Shown here piece by piece: positions 17,505-26,725 of a stretch of 64,000 nucleotides of DNA. A program made the translations under genes and the position numbers. Positions within the stretch are counted from its first letter, which is position 1. Each line of letters starts with the position of its first letter. A model generated the notes under the pieces. That model was given only the letters and a program-made list of their open reading frames with translations. It was not told the origin of the DNA and did no database searches. The stretch is from UBA7887 sp964408735 (GTDB taxonomy: Bacteria > Pseudomonadota > Alphaproteobacteria > UBA7887), in NCBI GenBank assembly GCA_964408735.1, contig CAYPAX010000002.1, positions 1-64,000 on the forward strand. Reading direction: 5' to 3'.

Positions 17505-20500
17505 GTGGCTGAGGACCAGAGCACGAGACGCTTGGCGGCGATACTGGCGGCGGATGTCGTCGGCTATACCCGCCTCATGCGCGATGACGAGCAGGCCACC
17601 ATCGCCGCGCTCGAAGCCTGCCGCGCCATCTTCGCCGACGCCATCGCCACCCATGGCGGGCGTGTGGTGGACATGGCGGGCGATTCCGTGCTCGCTGTCT
17701 TCGAGACCGCCGGCGGCGCCGTCGAGGGCGCCCTTGCCATCCAGCAGCGGCTGGCGGCCCGCGAGGAGCCCGAAGGGCGCCGCATGCGCTACCGCATCGG
17801 CGTCAACTCCGGCGATATCGTCGAGAAGGCCGACGGCACCGTCTATGGCGACGGCGTCAACGTTGCCGCCCGCCTCGAAGGCCTGGCCGAGCCGGGCGCG
17901 GTCTGCGTCTCCGGCTCGGTCTACGATTCGGTCGAAGCCCATTTGGACGCCAGATTCGCCTATCTCGGCAAGCAGACGGTCAAGAACGTCGACAAGCCCG
18001 TGCGCGCCTACCGGGTCTTGGAGCCTGGTGCCGAAGCGCCCAAGGCGCCGCGCAGGCGCTATGCGATTATCGCCGCCGCGGCGGTGGTCCTCATCGCCGC
18101 CGGCCTCGGCGTGCGCTGGCTGACCTACGTGCCGCCATACTCGGACATGGTCACTGTCACCGGCGAATTTACCAACGACCCGGTGCTGGCAGCACCCACG
18201 GGCCCGGCCATCGCCGTGCTGCCGTTCGACGATCTCTCCGAGGACACCGGCCAGGGCTTCTTCGCCGACGGCCTCACCGAGGACATCATCACCGGGCTGT
18301 CGCGCTTCAGCAATCTGCGCGTCATCGCCCGCCACTCGACCTTCCAATACAAGGGCCAGGCAGTCGATGTGCGTGAGGTCGGCGAGGCGCTCGGCGTGCG
18401 CTACGTGCTCGAAGGCAGCGTGCGGCGGGCGGGCGAGTCCCTGCGCGTGACCGCCCAGCTTCTCGATGCCCGCGACGGCACGCACCTGTGGGCGGAGAAC
18501 TACGCCCGCGATCTGAGCACCGCCGACATCTTCGCCATCCAGGACAGCATCATGGAGCGCATCGTCGGCACGCTCGGCAGCAGCGTCGGCGTCATCAGCC
18601 GTGCCCTACTGGAGGAGAGCGCGGCCCGCTACACCGACAATCTTGCCGCCTATGACTGCGTGCTGCGCGCCTATGCCTATTACGACCTGGCGACCGCGGA
18701 CGAGCACCTGGCGGTGCGCACCTGCCTGGAAGAGGCGGTGGCGCAGGACCCCTCCTATGCCGAGGCTTGGGGCTGGCTCGCCGGCATGTATCAGGACGAA
18801 TACAAGTTCGCCTTCAACCCACGCGCGGAAGCGGACGATCCGCTGGCGAGAGCCATCGCGGCGTCGCGGAACGCCATCAACGCCGATGCGACCAGCCAGG
18901 TCGGTTACGAGACCCTGGCCGGCGGGCATTATTTTTCGGGCGATATCGAACAATTCCGCGCCGCCGCCGAGCGCGCTCTGTCGCTCAACCCCAACAACTC
19001 CAATACCCTCGCCTGGATGGGCTTTCTCACGGCCTATTCCGGCGCCTGGAACAGAGGCATCGCCCTGCTCGACAAGGCGGTCAACCTCAATCCCAATCAT
19101 CCCAGCTGGTATCACGTTGCCTACGCCCTGCATCACTATCACAAGGGCAATTACGAGGCGGCGCTGTTGGCGGCCAAGCGCTACAACCTGCCGGGTTTCT
19201 ACTGGCACCACCTGAATCTGTCGATGATCTACGCGCAGCTCGGCCGGCTCGACGAGGCACGGGCTGCGGTTGCCGAGCTTACCAAGCTCTATCCCGGTTA
19301 CGCCGACGTCGCCCGTGCCGACCTGGAGAAATGGTTCAAGGACGAAGCGCTGGTCACGGCCATGCTGGAGGGCCTGGAGAAGGCCGGGCTGTTCGACGAG
19401 CCCGAAGTCACGCGTCCGGCCATTGCCGTGCTGCCCTTTGCGAACCTTGGCGGCGACCCGGCCCAGGCCTATTTCGCCGACGGCATCACGGAAGAGCTGA
19501 CCGAGGCGCTGGCGCGCTTCCAGGGGCTGTCTGTCACGGCGCGCACCCCGACGCTGCAATACAAGGAGACGACAGCGGACGTGCGCGAGATCGGCCAGGC
19601 GCTGGGCGTCGGTTATGTGTTGGAGGGCAGCGTGCGCCGCGACGCCGACACGGTCGGCATAACGGCGCAGCTCATCGACACAGCCGACGGCGCACATCTG
19701 TGGAGCGAGACCTACGAGCGCGACCTCATTGTCGGCGGCATTTTCGCGGTGCAGGAGGATATTGCGGATCGGGTGACGGTGGCGCTTACCGGTCGCCACG
19801 GGGTCCTTGTGGAACGAGACTTGGCAGAAGCCCGTCAGTTGGCCCCGGAGAGCCTCGAGCACTATGACTGTGTTCTGTTGGCATCGGTCTATTGGGAGCA
19901 CGCGGAACAGAAAACCTATCCGGCATTGCTGGATTGTCTCGAGCACGCGGTGGAATCGAATCCAGACTACGTAGACGCATGGATAGCCTTATCGGAGTTC
20001 TATGCCAACGACTACGAGCTTTCGATTGGCGCAAGGCCGGATCCTGCCTCACTAGCACTCGCCGCAGCGGAAAGGGCGGTCGAACTCGCGCCGAGACGTC
20101 ACGACGCCCATGGGGTGAAATCGAACGCGCTTTTCTTTTTGCACCAGCTCGATGCCTTTGAGAAGGCAGGCGATGTCGCGGTTGAGCTTAATCCGAGTGA
20201 TCCCGAAATCCTGGTCCTGACCGGGCTCCATTTGGTCCTGGTGGGCAAATGGGAGAAGGGTATCACCTTGGTGCATCGGGCGATGGAGCTTCAGCCCGAT
20301 CATCCGACTTGGTGGTATTTCCCGACGATTTGGGAGCATTACCACAATGGTCGTTACGAGGCCGCGCTTGCTGACGCCCTCAAGATCGATCTCGAGGATT
20401 ACCTGTGGACCCACACCGCGCGCGCGATCGCCTATGCGCGTCTCGGCCGCATGGCCGAAGCGCGGGCGGCGGCGGCGCGCGCAGCCGAGGTCTATCCCGG

Positions 20501-21842
20501 CTTCTCGATCGAGGCCCAGCGTGCCGAGCTGCAAAAATATAATTTCGAAGAGTCACTCATCGCCGACACTCTCGGCGCCCTCCGTCTCGCCGGGGTGCCG
20601 GAGACGCCGCCGGCGCCGGCGCGGCCGGTGATTGTCGTGCTGCCGTTCGACAATATGGGCGGCGATGGGAGCCAGGACTTTTTCGCCGACGGCATTACCG
20701 AGGATATCACCACGCGGCTGTCGCGCTTTGCTGACCTTGCCGTGATCGCGCGCAACTCGGCCTTCCAGTACAAGGGCCAGGCCGTGGATGTGGAGGCCGT
20801 GGCGGCCGAGCTTGGCGCCGACTATGTGGTGGAGGGAAGCGTGCGGCGCTCGCAGGACCGCGTGCGCGTCACCGCCCAGCTCCTCGAAGCCGGCGCCGCC
20901 ACCCACCTCTGGGCCGAGACCTACGACCGCGACCTGACGGCCGGCGACGTCTTCGACATCCAGGACGAGATCACCGACTCCATCGTCGGCGTCATAGCCG
21001 GTGTCCACGGTGTGATTTCCCGCTCCGGTGCAGCCGATGCCCGTCGGCGCCCCGAAAGCCTCGACACCTATGACTGTTTGTTGCTCGCCTATGCTTATGA
21101 CCGTCAAGTGACCGCCGAGGCGTTCCACGCCGGAAAACAGTGCCTCGACGCAGTGCTGGCGCGCGAGCCGGATTATGTCGATGCTCTGTCCGCATTTACC
21201 TATCTCGCGGCCGACGGCTCCACCATGGGCTGGGGTGGACTGACGGACGACGAGCGTGAGGCCCTATTGGCCGAGGCCCTTGCGACGGGCCACCGTGCCA
21301 TCACCTTGGCACCGGATGACGCCAAGAGCCAGTGGACTCTCGCTTATGCCAAATTCGTCGCCGGCGACGTGCCCGGCTTCCGGGCTCACGCCGAGCAGGC
21401 CATGACGCTCAACCGGAACGATGCGGACGTTAAGGGCTATGCCGGATTGTTGCTGGCTTTCGCTGGCGACTACGATCGGGGCCTTGAGCTGCTCGAAGAA
21501 GCTTTCGCCCTCAACCCGCATCATCCCCAATGGTGGCAATTTGGTGTGGCGACCGCGCATTGGGCCGATGGCCGCTACGAGGAAGCCCTGGCCGCCGTCC
21601 GCAAAGTGGATCAACCGGACAGTTATTGGACGCACATATGGCGTGTCTTGGCTTTCACCGGCGTCGGCGACATGGACTCTGCTCGTGCGGCGGCCGCCGA
21701 TCTGGAGCGCGTCTATCCCGGCTTTACCATCGCTGCCTATCGCGATGAGGTCGCCTATTGGCAGCTGAAGCCGGATCTTGTTGATAAGGCCATCGCCGCC
21801 CTACGCAAGGCCGGCCTGCCAGAGGGCGGCGACAGCGACTAG
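17505..21842 (+). CDS. Giant class III adenylate/guanylate cyclase with three TolB/FlgO-like+TPR modules
   Basis: 1445 residues. A class III cyclase domain (about 5-170) keeps the metal Asp residues (LAADVVGYTRL, D17; AGDSVLAVF, D60) and the transition-state Asn/Arg (GVNVAARLE, N119 and R123), so it should be active. A membrane helix follows (about 185-206). Then the same about 400-residue module comes three times (about 234-629, 638-1027, 1041-1440). Each copy starts with PxIxVLPF and has FFADGLTEDI-like, VLEGSVRR-like and HLWAE-like motifs (the TolB/FlgO-type domain), followed by TPR repeats. I choose GTG 17505 because AGGGGG (17491-17496) sits 8 bp before it; GTG 17496 would overlap that site. 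It ends 8 bp from the convergent SH3 gene. Confidence 0.9.
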   Translation: MAEDQSTRRLAAILAADVVGYTRLMRDDEQATIAALEACRAIFADAIATHGGRVVDMAGDSVLAVFETAGGAVEGALAIQQRLAAREEPEGRRMRYRIGVNSGDIVEKADGTVYGDGVNVAARLEGLAEPGAVCVSGSVYDSVEAHLDARFAYLGKQTVKNVDKPVRAYRVLEPGAEAPKAPRRRYAIIAAAAVVLIAAGLGVRWLTYVPPYSDMVTVTGEFTNDPVLAAPTGPAIAVLPFDDLSEDTGQGFFADGLTEDIITGLSRFSNLRVIARHSTFQYKGQAVDVREVGEALGVRYVLEGSVRRAGESLRVTAQLLDARDGTHLWAENYARDLSTADIFAIQDSIMERIVGTLGSSVGVISRALLEESAARYTDNLAAYDCVLRAYAYYDLATADEHLAVRTCLEEAVAQDPSYAEAWGWLAGMYQDEYKFAFNPRAEADDPLARAIAASRNAINADATSQVGYETLAGGHYFSGDIEQFRAAAERALSLNPNNSNTLAWMGFLTAYSGAWNRGIALLDKAVNLNPNHPSWYHVAYALHHYHKGNYEAALLAAKRYNLPGFYWHHLNLSMIYAQLGRLDEARAAVAELTKLYPGYADVARADLEKWFKDEALVTAMLEGLEKAGLFDEPEVTRPAIAVLPFANLGGDPAQAYFADGITEELTEALARFQGLSVTARTPTLQYKETTADVREIGQALGVGYVLEGSVRRDADTVGITAQLIDTADGAHLWSETYERDLIVGGIFAVQEDIADRVTVALTGRHGVLVERDLAEARQLAPESLEHYDCVLLASVYWEHAEQKTYPALLDCLEHAVESNPDYVDAWIALSEFYANDYELSIGARPDPASLALAAAERAVELAPRRHDAHGVKSNALFFLHQLDAFEKAGDVAVELNPSDPEILVLTGLHLVLVGKWEKGITLVHRAMELQPDHPTWWYFPTIWEHYHNGRYEAALADALKIDLEDYLWTHTARAIAYARLGRMAEARAAAARAAEVYPGFSIEAQRAELQKYNFEESLIADTLGALRLAGVPETPPAPARPVIVVLPFDNMGGDGSQDFFADGITEDITTRLSRFADLAVIARNSAFQYKGQAVDVEAVAAELGADYVVEGSVRRSQDRVRVTAQLLEAGAATHLWAETYDRDLTAGDVFDIQDEITDSIVGVIAGVHGVISRSGAADARRRPESLDTYDCLLLAYAYDRQVTAEAFHAGKQCLDAVLAREPDYVDALSAFTYLAADGSTMGWGGLTDDEREALLAEALATGHRAITLAPDDAKSQWTLAYAKFVAGDVPGFRAHAEQAMTLNRNDADVKGYAGLLLAFAGDYDRGLELLEEAFALNPHHPQWWQFGVATAHWADGRYEEALAAVRKVDQPDSYWTHIWRVLAFTGVGDMDSARAAAADLERVYPGFTIAAYRDEVAYWQLKPDLVDKAIAALRKAGLPEGGDSD
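18204..21826 (+). repeat. Three tandem gene-internal modules (TolB/FlgO-like + TPR)
   Basis: Coding repeats of about 1.2 kb within the cyclase gene, starting near 18204, 19416 and 20625. At protein level each opens with an AVLPF-type strand and ends with a segment in which YPGxxxxxxR is followed by a helix and KAGL or a similar sequence. The first and third copies are closest in the TolB/FlgO-like part (both have FQYKGQAVDV). The TPR part of copy two has a lower GC content than its flanks. Confidence 0.8.
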
Positions 21843-21850
21843 AGCGCCGC

Positions 21851-22318
21851 TCACTCCTCCGGATAGACCCCCCACAGAAACGCCCGCCGCATCCAGCCGC
21901 GATAGCTGTGCAGGGTGACCTCGCACCAGGCGCCGCGGCAGTCGTGCAGCCTGCCCTGGACGCGGGCCTCGGCGTGGGCCAGGGCCCGCGATGAGGGGTC
22001 GGGCCTGGCGTGCAGGGCGCGGCCGTCGCCTAGCACCAGCACCGTGCGCTTGCCGGACAGCATGGCCTTGTGCACCCAGCCCTCGGCGCCTTCGAAGTCG
22101 CGCACGCGGCGCCATTGCTCGAACTCGGCGACGATCTCCACCGGCATGGCCTCGCGCACGAACACCCAGGCCACGGGATAGCGCAGGCCGGGGCCGGTGC
22201 GCAGATTCACCTCGTCCGCACCGAGGCTGACGAAACGCGGCAGCGGCAGGTCGCCATCGGCCCCTTGCAGGGGAGGCGATACAAAGAGGAGGGCGAATAT
22301 TAGGGGCAAGAGGCGCAT
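21851..22318 (-). CDS. Exported bacterial SH3 domain protein
   Basis: 155 residues with a short signal peptide (MRLLPLIFALLFVSPPLQGA, cleavage probably after the GA) and two SH3b-like repeats: VNLRTGPGLRYPVAWVF... and a second with ARPDPSSRALAHAE and CRGAWCEV, ending with YRGWMRRAFLWGVYP. Such periplasmic SH3 proteins are common next to this dehydrogenase in alphaproteobacteria and may bind cell wall or peptides. Two Cys in CRGAWC could form a disulphide. The actual ligand is unknown. Confidence 0.82.
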   Translation of the reverse strand: MRLLPLIFALLFVSPPLQGADGDLPLPRFVSLGADEVNLRTGPGLRYPVAWVFVREAMPVEIVAEFEQWRRVRDFEGAEGWVHKAMLSGKRTVLVLGDGRALHARPDPSSRALAHAEARVQGRLHDCRGAWCEVTLHSYRGWMRRAFLWGVYPEE

Positions 22319-22392
22319 GATACGTCGCCACTATAGCGCAAGCCCGCCCCCTGGTATAAACAAGCCCGGTCCCGAACGCCGGAGTTTCTTCG

Positions 22393-23382
22393 ATGCCCCG
22401 TAACAAGCCGCTCGTCGTGGTCACGCGCAAGCTCCCCGAGGTCATCGAGACGCGGATGATGGAGCTGTTCGACACCAAGCTCAATCACGACGACACGCCG
22501 ATGGACCGCGACGCCCTGCAGGCCGCGATGGCCGAGGCCGACGTGCTGGTGCCTACCGTAACAGATCGTATCGATGCCGGAATGATCGCCCAGGCGGGCG
22601 AGCGCCTCAAGCTGATCGCCAGTTTCGGCGCCGGTGTCGACCACATCGATGTCGCCAGCGCCCACGCCCGCGGCATCACCGTTACCAACACCCCCGGCGT
22701 GCTTACCGAGGATACCGCCGACATGACCATGGCGCTGATCCTCTCGGTGCCGCGGCGCCTGGCCGAAGGCGAGCGCCTGATGCGATCGGGGAACTGGGAG
22801 GGCTGGGGGCCGACCTCCATGCTCGGGCGGCGCATCTGGGGCAAGCGCTTGGGCATCATCGGCATGGGCCGCATCGGCACGGCCGTGGCCCGGCGTGCCC
22901 GCGGCTTCGGCGTATCGATCCATTATCACAACCGCCGCCGGGTGCCGGACTCCCTCGAAGCCGAGCTCGAGGCGACCTATTGGGAGAGCCTCGATCAGAT
23001 GCTGGCGCGCATGGACATCATCTCGGTCAATTGCCCGCATACTCCGGCCACCTACCATCTGCTCTCGGCGCGCCGCCTCGGGCAGTTGCAGCCGCACGCC
23101 TATATCGTCAACACCTCGCGCGGCGAGGTCATCGACGAGGCGGCACTAACGCGCATGCTGCGCGAGGGCAAGCTGGCAGGCGCCGGGCTCGATGTCTTCG
23201 AGCACGAGCCGGCCGTCAATCCCAAGCTCTTGGAACTCGAAAGCGTCGTGCTGCTGCCCCACATGGGCTCGGCGACCCTCGAAGGGCGCACCGATTCGGG
23301 CGAAAAGGTGATCGTCAACATCAAGACCTTCGTCGATGGTCACGCGCCGCCCGACCGCGTGCTGGCGACGGCCACGGTTTAG
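22393..23382 (+). CDS. D-2-hydroxyacid dehydrogenase (GyaR-like glyoxylate/hydroxypyruvate reductase)
   Basis: NAD(P)H-dependent dehydrogenase of 329 residues. The Rossmann motif is GIIGMGRIGTAVARRA (about 155-170). The catalytic Arg is in NTSRGEVIDE (about 238), the Glu in DVFEHEPAVN and the His in LLPHMGSAT, so the active site is complete. It resembles glyoxylate/hydroxypyruvate reductases and D-glycerate dehydrogenases; the exact substrate cannot be read off. It is divergent from the SH3 gene. Its stop codon overlaps the left end of the fold-back element. Confidence 0.9.
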   Translation: MPRNKPLVVVTRKLPEVIETRMMELFDTKLNHDDTPMDRDALQAAMAEADVLVPTVTDRIDAGMIAQAGERLKLIASFGAGVDHIDVASAHARGITVTNTPGVLTEDTADMTMALILSVPRRLAEGERLMRSGNWEGWGPTSMLGRRIWGKRLGIIGMGRIGTAVARRARGFGVSIHYHNRRRVPDSLEAELEATYWESLDQMLARMDIISVNCPHTPATYHLLSARRLGQLQPHAYIVNTSRGEVIDEAALTRMLREGKLAGAGLDVFEHEPAVNPKLLELESVVLLPHMGSATLEGRTDSGEKVIVNIKTFVDGHAPPDRVLATATV

Positions 23383-23645
23383 AGCCTTATGTGGTTAGGT
23401 GGAATCGGTTTGATGGCCCAAGGTGGCCTTTCGGGCAGGAGCGGCGCGCTGGGCGATGCGGGGCATCGTTCAAGCGTAGCGACGCATCCGAAAAGCCTCA
23501 TTGGGCCACCGCAGGCCGGCCTCAGCGACGCCCTGGCGGCGTTGCGCGTCTTGCCCGATGTCCCCGCATCGCGCGGCGACGCGCGCCTAGCCAGGACGGC
23601 GCTGAGACCGGTCAAACCGGTTCTACCTAATCACATAAGGCTCTA
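23380..23645. repeat. 266-bp fold-back element with 33-bp terminal inverted repeats
   Basis: The left end (23381-23413) and the reverse complement of the right end match at 30 of 33 positions, and the three differences all leave G-U pairs in RNA. A second inner block around 23450-23490 pairs imperfectly with about 23530-23580 (shared core GCGATGCGGGG, then CATCG). The whole unit can therefore form one long hairpin centred near 23513. It begins at the TAG stop of the dehydrogenase and ends four bases before the next ATG. It contains no credible gene and no clear target duplication. It resembles a MITE or large palindromic repeat. I saw no second copy in this window. Confidence 0.8.
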
Positions 23646-23649
23646 GCTC

Positions 23650-24546
23650 ATGAAAATCCTGAGACTTGCCGCCGGCCTCGCCTTGCTGGCAACGTCGGCC
23701 CTTGCCGACGGCCCGACGTCCGCCTGGCAGGCCAAGACCGCGACCTTGGAAGCTGTTCCCGATGCCATGAACCCGGCCTGTCGGCCCGAGGCCGAAGCCT
23801 GGCGGGCCCTGGTGGCGGAGATCCTGGCCGCAGCCGATATGGCGCTGGTCGAGGATGCGGGCCTGCGTATCGACCTCGACGGGCTCGCCATGCCCGGGCC
23901 CCAGGAAGGGCTCTGCCATGTCGATATGAACTTCGCCATCGCATTGTCGCCCAATGCGGCGCCGGCGCCCGACACCCTGCCCGACCACGCCGGTCGCGTG
24001 CATGCCTGCCCGCGCGCCATCACCCAGATCAGCCAAGAGCAGGCCACCGAGTTCTGGCGCGAGATGACGCGCCGCTGCCTCGCCGACTACCTGCAGGCGC
24101 GCCAGCTCAACGCCGGCGCGGCGAGTGCCGCCGAGCTCGGCAAGGACGGCAAGATCGCCTATCTGATGACGCTCAGCGGCATCGCCGTCGAGCTGCGCAA
24201 CGGCCGCAACAAGATGCTGCTGGCGCTTCAGGACCGCCTGCGCCAGTTGGCGCCCAGTGTCGGCTCCGACGATGCCTCCGAGATCGAGGCGGCACTGGCG
24301 GCGCAGATCGATGACGCCTTGCCGAGTTTCTTCGAGACCTTGCGCCCTATCTATGACGCCCGCTTCACGGAGCCCGAGCTTGACGCCCTGATCGCCTTCT
24401 TCTCCAGCCCCGTCGGGCGCACCATGATCCGCAGCGAGGCCGAGATCCGCAGCGAGATCATGTCCGCCTCGGCCGGCTGGTCGATGCAGACCATGCAGGC
24501 CGCCGTCGACACCCTGGAGCGCCTGGTCGCAGAGAAGGGGCTCTAA
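23650..24546 (+). CDS. Exported DUF2059-containing protein
   Basis: 298 residues with a signal peptide (MKILRLAAGLALLATSALA). The C-terminal third (about 205-290) has a DUF2059-like pattern: SFFETLRPIYDARFTEPEL, then ALIAFFSSPVGRTMI. The region before it is unrecognised and has four Cys that may form disulphides in the periplasm. The function is unknown. The right end of the fold-back element lies directly at its start, with no normal Shine-Dalgarno visible, so the element may supply or disturb its translation signal. The stop overlaps that of the convergent DsrE-like gene. Confidence 0.75.
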   Translation: MKILRLAAGLALLATSALADGPTSAWQAKTATLEAVPDAMNPACRPEAEAWRALVAEILAAADMALVEDAGLRIDLDGLAMPGPQEGLCHVDMNFAIALSPNAAPAPDTLPDHAGRVHACPRAITQISQEQATEFWREMTRRCLADYLQARQLNAGAASAAELGKDGKIAYLMTLSGIAVELRNGRNKMLLALQDRLRQLAPSVGSDDASEIEAALAAQIDDALPSFFETLRPIYDARFTEPELDALIAFFSSPVGRTMIRSEAEIRSEIMSASAGWSMQTMQAAVDTLERLVAEKGL

Positions 24547-24965
24547 ACGAACACCACGCTGCCTTCGGCGCGGGCGTCGTTGAGGAAGGTAACGAGGCCG
24601 CCGAACTCGATGCCGAGGTCGTCGCGCAGGGCATCCTGCGCCATGTCGATGGCGGTCAGCCCCATGGTGCAGACCAGGAAGCGCACCCCCAGCGCGTGAC
24701 AGGACTCGAGCAGCTCCGCGAAGCCGACGACATTGCGCGCTTGCAGGGTGGCGTCGCTTGCTGCGGCATCGCCGGCCAGGCCGTGCCAGCCGTCGTCCTT
24801 GGCGAGCGCACGGCTCGCCTCCATGGTGAAGAAGAGCGTCGCGGGGATGTCGATCGCGGCCGCGGCCGCGGCCATCGCCAGGGCGTAATGTACCTTGGCG
24901 AACTCACCCGAGAAGACGACCAGCGACAGCTTCGCCGGGCGCGCGCCTTGGTCAGCCGGCGGCAT
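24543..24965 (-). CDS. DsrE/DsrF-like family protein
   Basis: 140 residues from the ATG at 24965 (MPPADQGARPAKLSLVVFSG). The fold signature is a DsrE/F/DrsH-like Rossmann-type domain: LVVFSGEFAKVHYALAMA, AAAAIDIPATLFFT and GVRFLVCTMGLTAIDM, with one conserved Cys in VCTMG. Relatives take part in sulphur transfer or persulphide handling. It overlaps the end of the MoeB-like gene by 14 bp and so belongs to the same operon as moeB and cysK. A longer start at 25010 is possible. Confidence 0.82.
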   Translation of the reverse strand: MPPADQGARPAKLSLVVFSGEFAKVHYALAMAAAAAAIDIPATLFFTMEASRALAKDDGWHGLAGDAAASDATLQARNVVGFAELLESCHALGVRFLVCTMGLTAIDMAQDALRDDLGIEFGGLVTFLNDARAEGSVVFV

Positions 24966-25758
24966 GGGCCGAGAGGTCGTGGATGGTCGCCTGGGCGCCG
25001 CATAAGTCACAAGCCGGGTCGGTGCGCACCTTGACCTTGCGGAAGGTGGTATTCAACGCGTCGAAGATCAGCAGGCTGCCCGACATGCTGTCGCCGATGC
25101 CCAGCAACTCCTTGATCACCTCGACCGCTTGTAGGGAACCCAGCGTGCCGGCCAGCGCGCCGAGCACGCCGCCCTCGGCGCAGCTCGGCACCAGCCCCGG
25201 CGGCGGCGGTGCCGGGAAGATGCAGCGATAGCAGGGATTGTCGCCGCCGAGATGGGACTTGAACGTGCTGAGCTGGCCTTCGAAACGCAGGATCGCGGCG
25301 GAGACCAGGGTCTTGCCGGCGAGCCTGGCGGCGTCGTTGACGAGAAAGCGCGTCGGGAAATTGTCGCTGCCGTCGACCACCACATCATAGCCGGCGAACA
25401 GATCGAGGGCGTTGTCCGCCACCAACCGCGTCTGGTGCGGCACCAGCCGCACCTCGGGATTGATGCGCTCGACGCTGGCTGCCGCACTCTCCACCTTGGC
25501 CACGCCCACACGGTCGCTGTCGTGCAGCACCTGGCGTTGCAGGTTCGACAGCGCCACCACGTCGTCGTCGACCACGCCGATGGTGCCGACGCCGGCCGCC
25601 GCGAGATAGAGGATCAGCGGCGAGCCGAGGCCGCCGGCGCCGATCACCAGCACGCGCGATTCCATCAGGCGTGCCTGACCGGTACCGCCGACCTCCGGCA
25701 GAATGATGTGTCGGGCGTAGCGCTCGACCTGCTCGTCGCTGAATTCCATACCGTCCAT
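24952..25758 (-). CDS. moeB: MoeB/ThiF-type E1-like adenylyltransferase
   Basis: Adenylates the C-terminal glycine of a ubiquitin-like sulphur carrier (MoaD or ThiS type). 268 residues with the ATP loop GAGGLGSP (about 41-48), the conserved VDDDVVALSNLQRQ segment and DGSDNFPTRF. Two zinc CxxC pairs are present, CYRC (about 177-180) and CDLC (about 252-255). No rhodanese domain is attached. It starts 2 bp after cysK. No MoaD or ThiS gene is in the window, so whether it serves molybdopterin, thiamine or cysteine synthesis is open. Confidence 0.88.
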   Translation of the reverse strand: MDGMEFSDEQVERYARHIILPEVGGTGQARLMESRVLVIGAGGLGSPLILYLAAAGVGTIGVVDDDVVALSNLQRQVLHDSDRVGVAKVESAAASVERINPEVRLVPHQTRLVADNALDLFAGYDVVVDGSDNFPTRFLVNDAARLAGKTLVSAAILRFEGQLSTFKSHLGGDNPCYRCIFPAPPPPGLVPSCAEGGVLGALAGTLGSLQAVEVIKELLGIGDSMSGSLLIFDALNTTFRKVKVRTDPACDLCGAQATIHDLSAHAAG

Positions 25759-25760
25759 TC

Positions 25761-26708
25761 TCAGTCGTCCAGGCCCTCGAACAATACCGTAGACAGATAG
25801 CGCTCGGCGAAGGAGGGAATGATCACCACCATCAGCTTGCCCGCCATGTCGTCGCGGCTGCCGACGCGGACGGCGGCTTCCAAAGCGGCACCCGAGGAGA
25901 TGCCGACGGGAAGGCCTTCGAGCGGCGCCAGCTTGCGTGCCATGGCGAAGGCCTCGTCGTTGCTCACCTGGACGATCTCGTCGATGACGTCGGTGTCGAG
26001 AATGTCGGGCACGAAGCCGGCGCCGATGCCCTGAATCTTGTGCGGCCCGGGCGAGCCGCCGGACAGCACCGGGCTGTCGACAGGCTCGACGGCGATCATC
26101 TGCACGGACGGCTTGCGCTCCTTGAGCACCTGGCCGCAGCCCGTGATGGTGCCACCGGTGCCGATGCCGCTGACCACCGCATCGACCGCGCCGCCGGTGT
26201 CGCGCCAGATCTCCTCTGCCGTTGTCTTGCGGTGGATCTCCGGATTGGCCGGGTTCTGGAACTGTTGCGGCATCACCGAGCCGGGGATTTCTTCCAGCAA
26301 CTCGGTGGCGCGGGCGATGGCGCCGTTCATGCCTTTCGGACCCTCGGTCAGCACGATCTCGGCGCCGAGGAAACGCAGCATGCGGCGGCGCTCGATCGAC
26401 ATGGTCTCAGGCATGGTGAGGATCAGTCGGTAGCCCTTGGCGGCGGCGACGAAGGCGAGCGCGATGCCGGTATTGCCCGAGGTCGGCTCGACCAGGGTAT
26501 GGCCCGGCTTGATTTGTCCCGACGCTTCCATGGCCTCGATCATCGAGACGCCGATGCGGTCCTTGACGCTGGCCAGCGGGTTGAAGAATTCGAGCTTGCC
26601 GACAAGGTCGGCCTTGCAGCCGGTCGCCTCGCGCAGCCGGGAAAGGCGCACCAGCGGGGTGTTGCCGATGGTCCCGGTAATGTCGTCGTGAATTCTCGCA
26701 TCCGTCAT
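25761..26708 (-). CDS. cysK: Cysteine synthase A
   Basis: PLP enzyme making cysteine from O-acetylserine and sulphide. From ATG 26708 ([16 protein letters not shown]) it has 315 residues. The PLP Lys is in [11 protein letters not shown] (about 45), the substrate loop is [10 protein letters not shown] (about 70-79) and the phosphate loop is [10 protein letters not shown] (about 180). Start choice: the long upstream extension of the frame has no conservation. It lies 17 bp after dut and 2 bp before moeB. Confidence 0.95.
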   Translation of the reverse strand: MTDARIHDDITGTIGNTPLVRLSRLREATGCKADLVGKLEFFNPLASVKDRIGVSMIEAMEASGQIKPGHTLVEPTSGNTGIALAFVAAAKGYRLILTMPETMSIERRRMLRFLGAEIVLTEGPKGMNGAIARATELLEEIPGSVMPQQFQNPANPEIHRKTTAEEIWRDTGGAVDAVVSGIGTGGTITGCGQVLKERKPSVQMIAVEPVDSPVLSGGSPGPHKIQGIGAGFVPDILDTDVIDEIVQVSNDEAFAMARKLAPLEGLPVGISSGAALEAAVRVGSRDDMAGKLMVVIIPSFAERYLSTVLFEGLDD

Positions 26709-26725
26709 CGTGTTGTGACTCCTTG

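Noticed and set aside
23389..23646. Two short frames inside the fold-back element that end in the same peptide PNHIRL
   Set aside because: The shared ending is only the inverted repeat read on both strands; there is no sign of coding selection.
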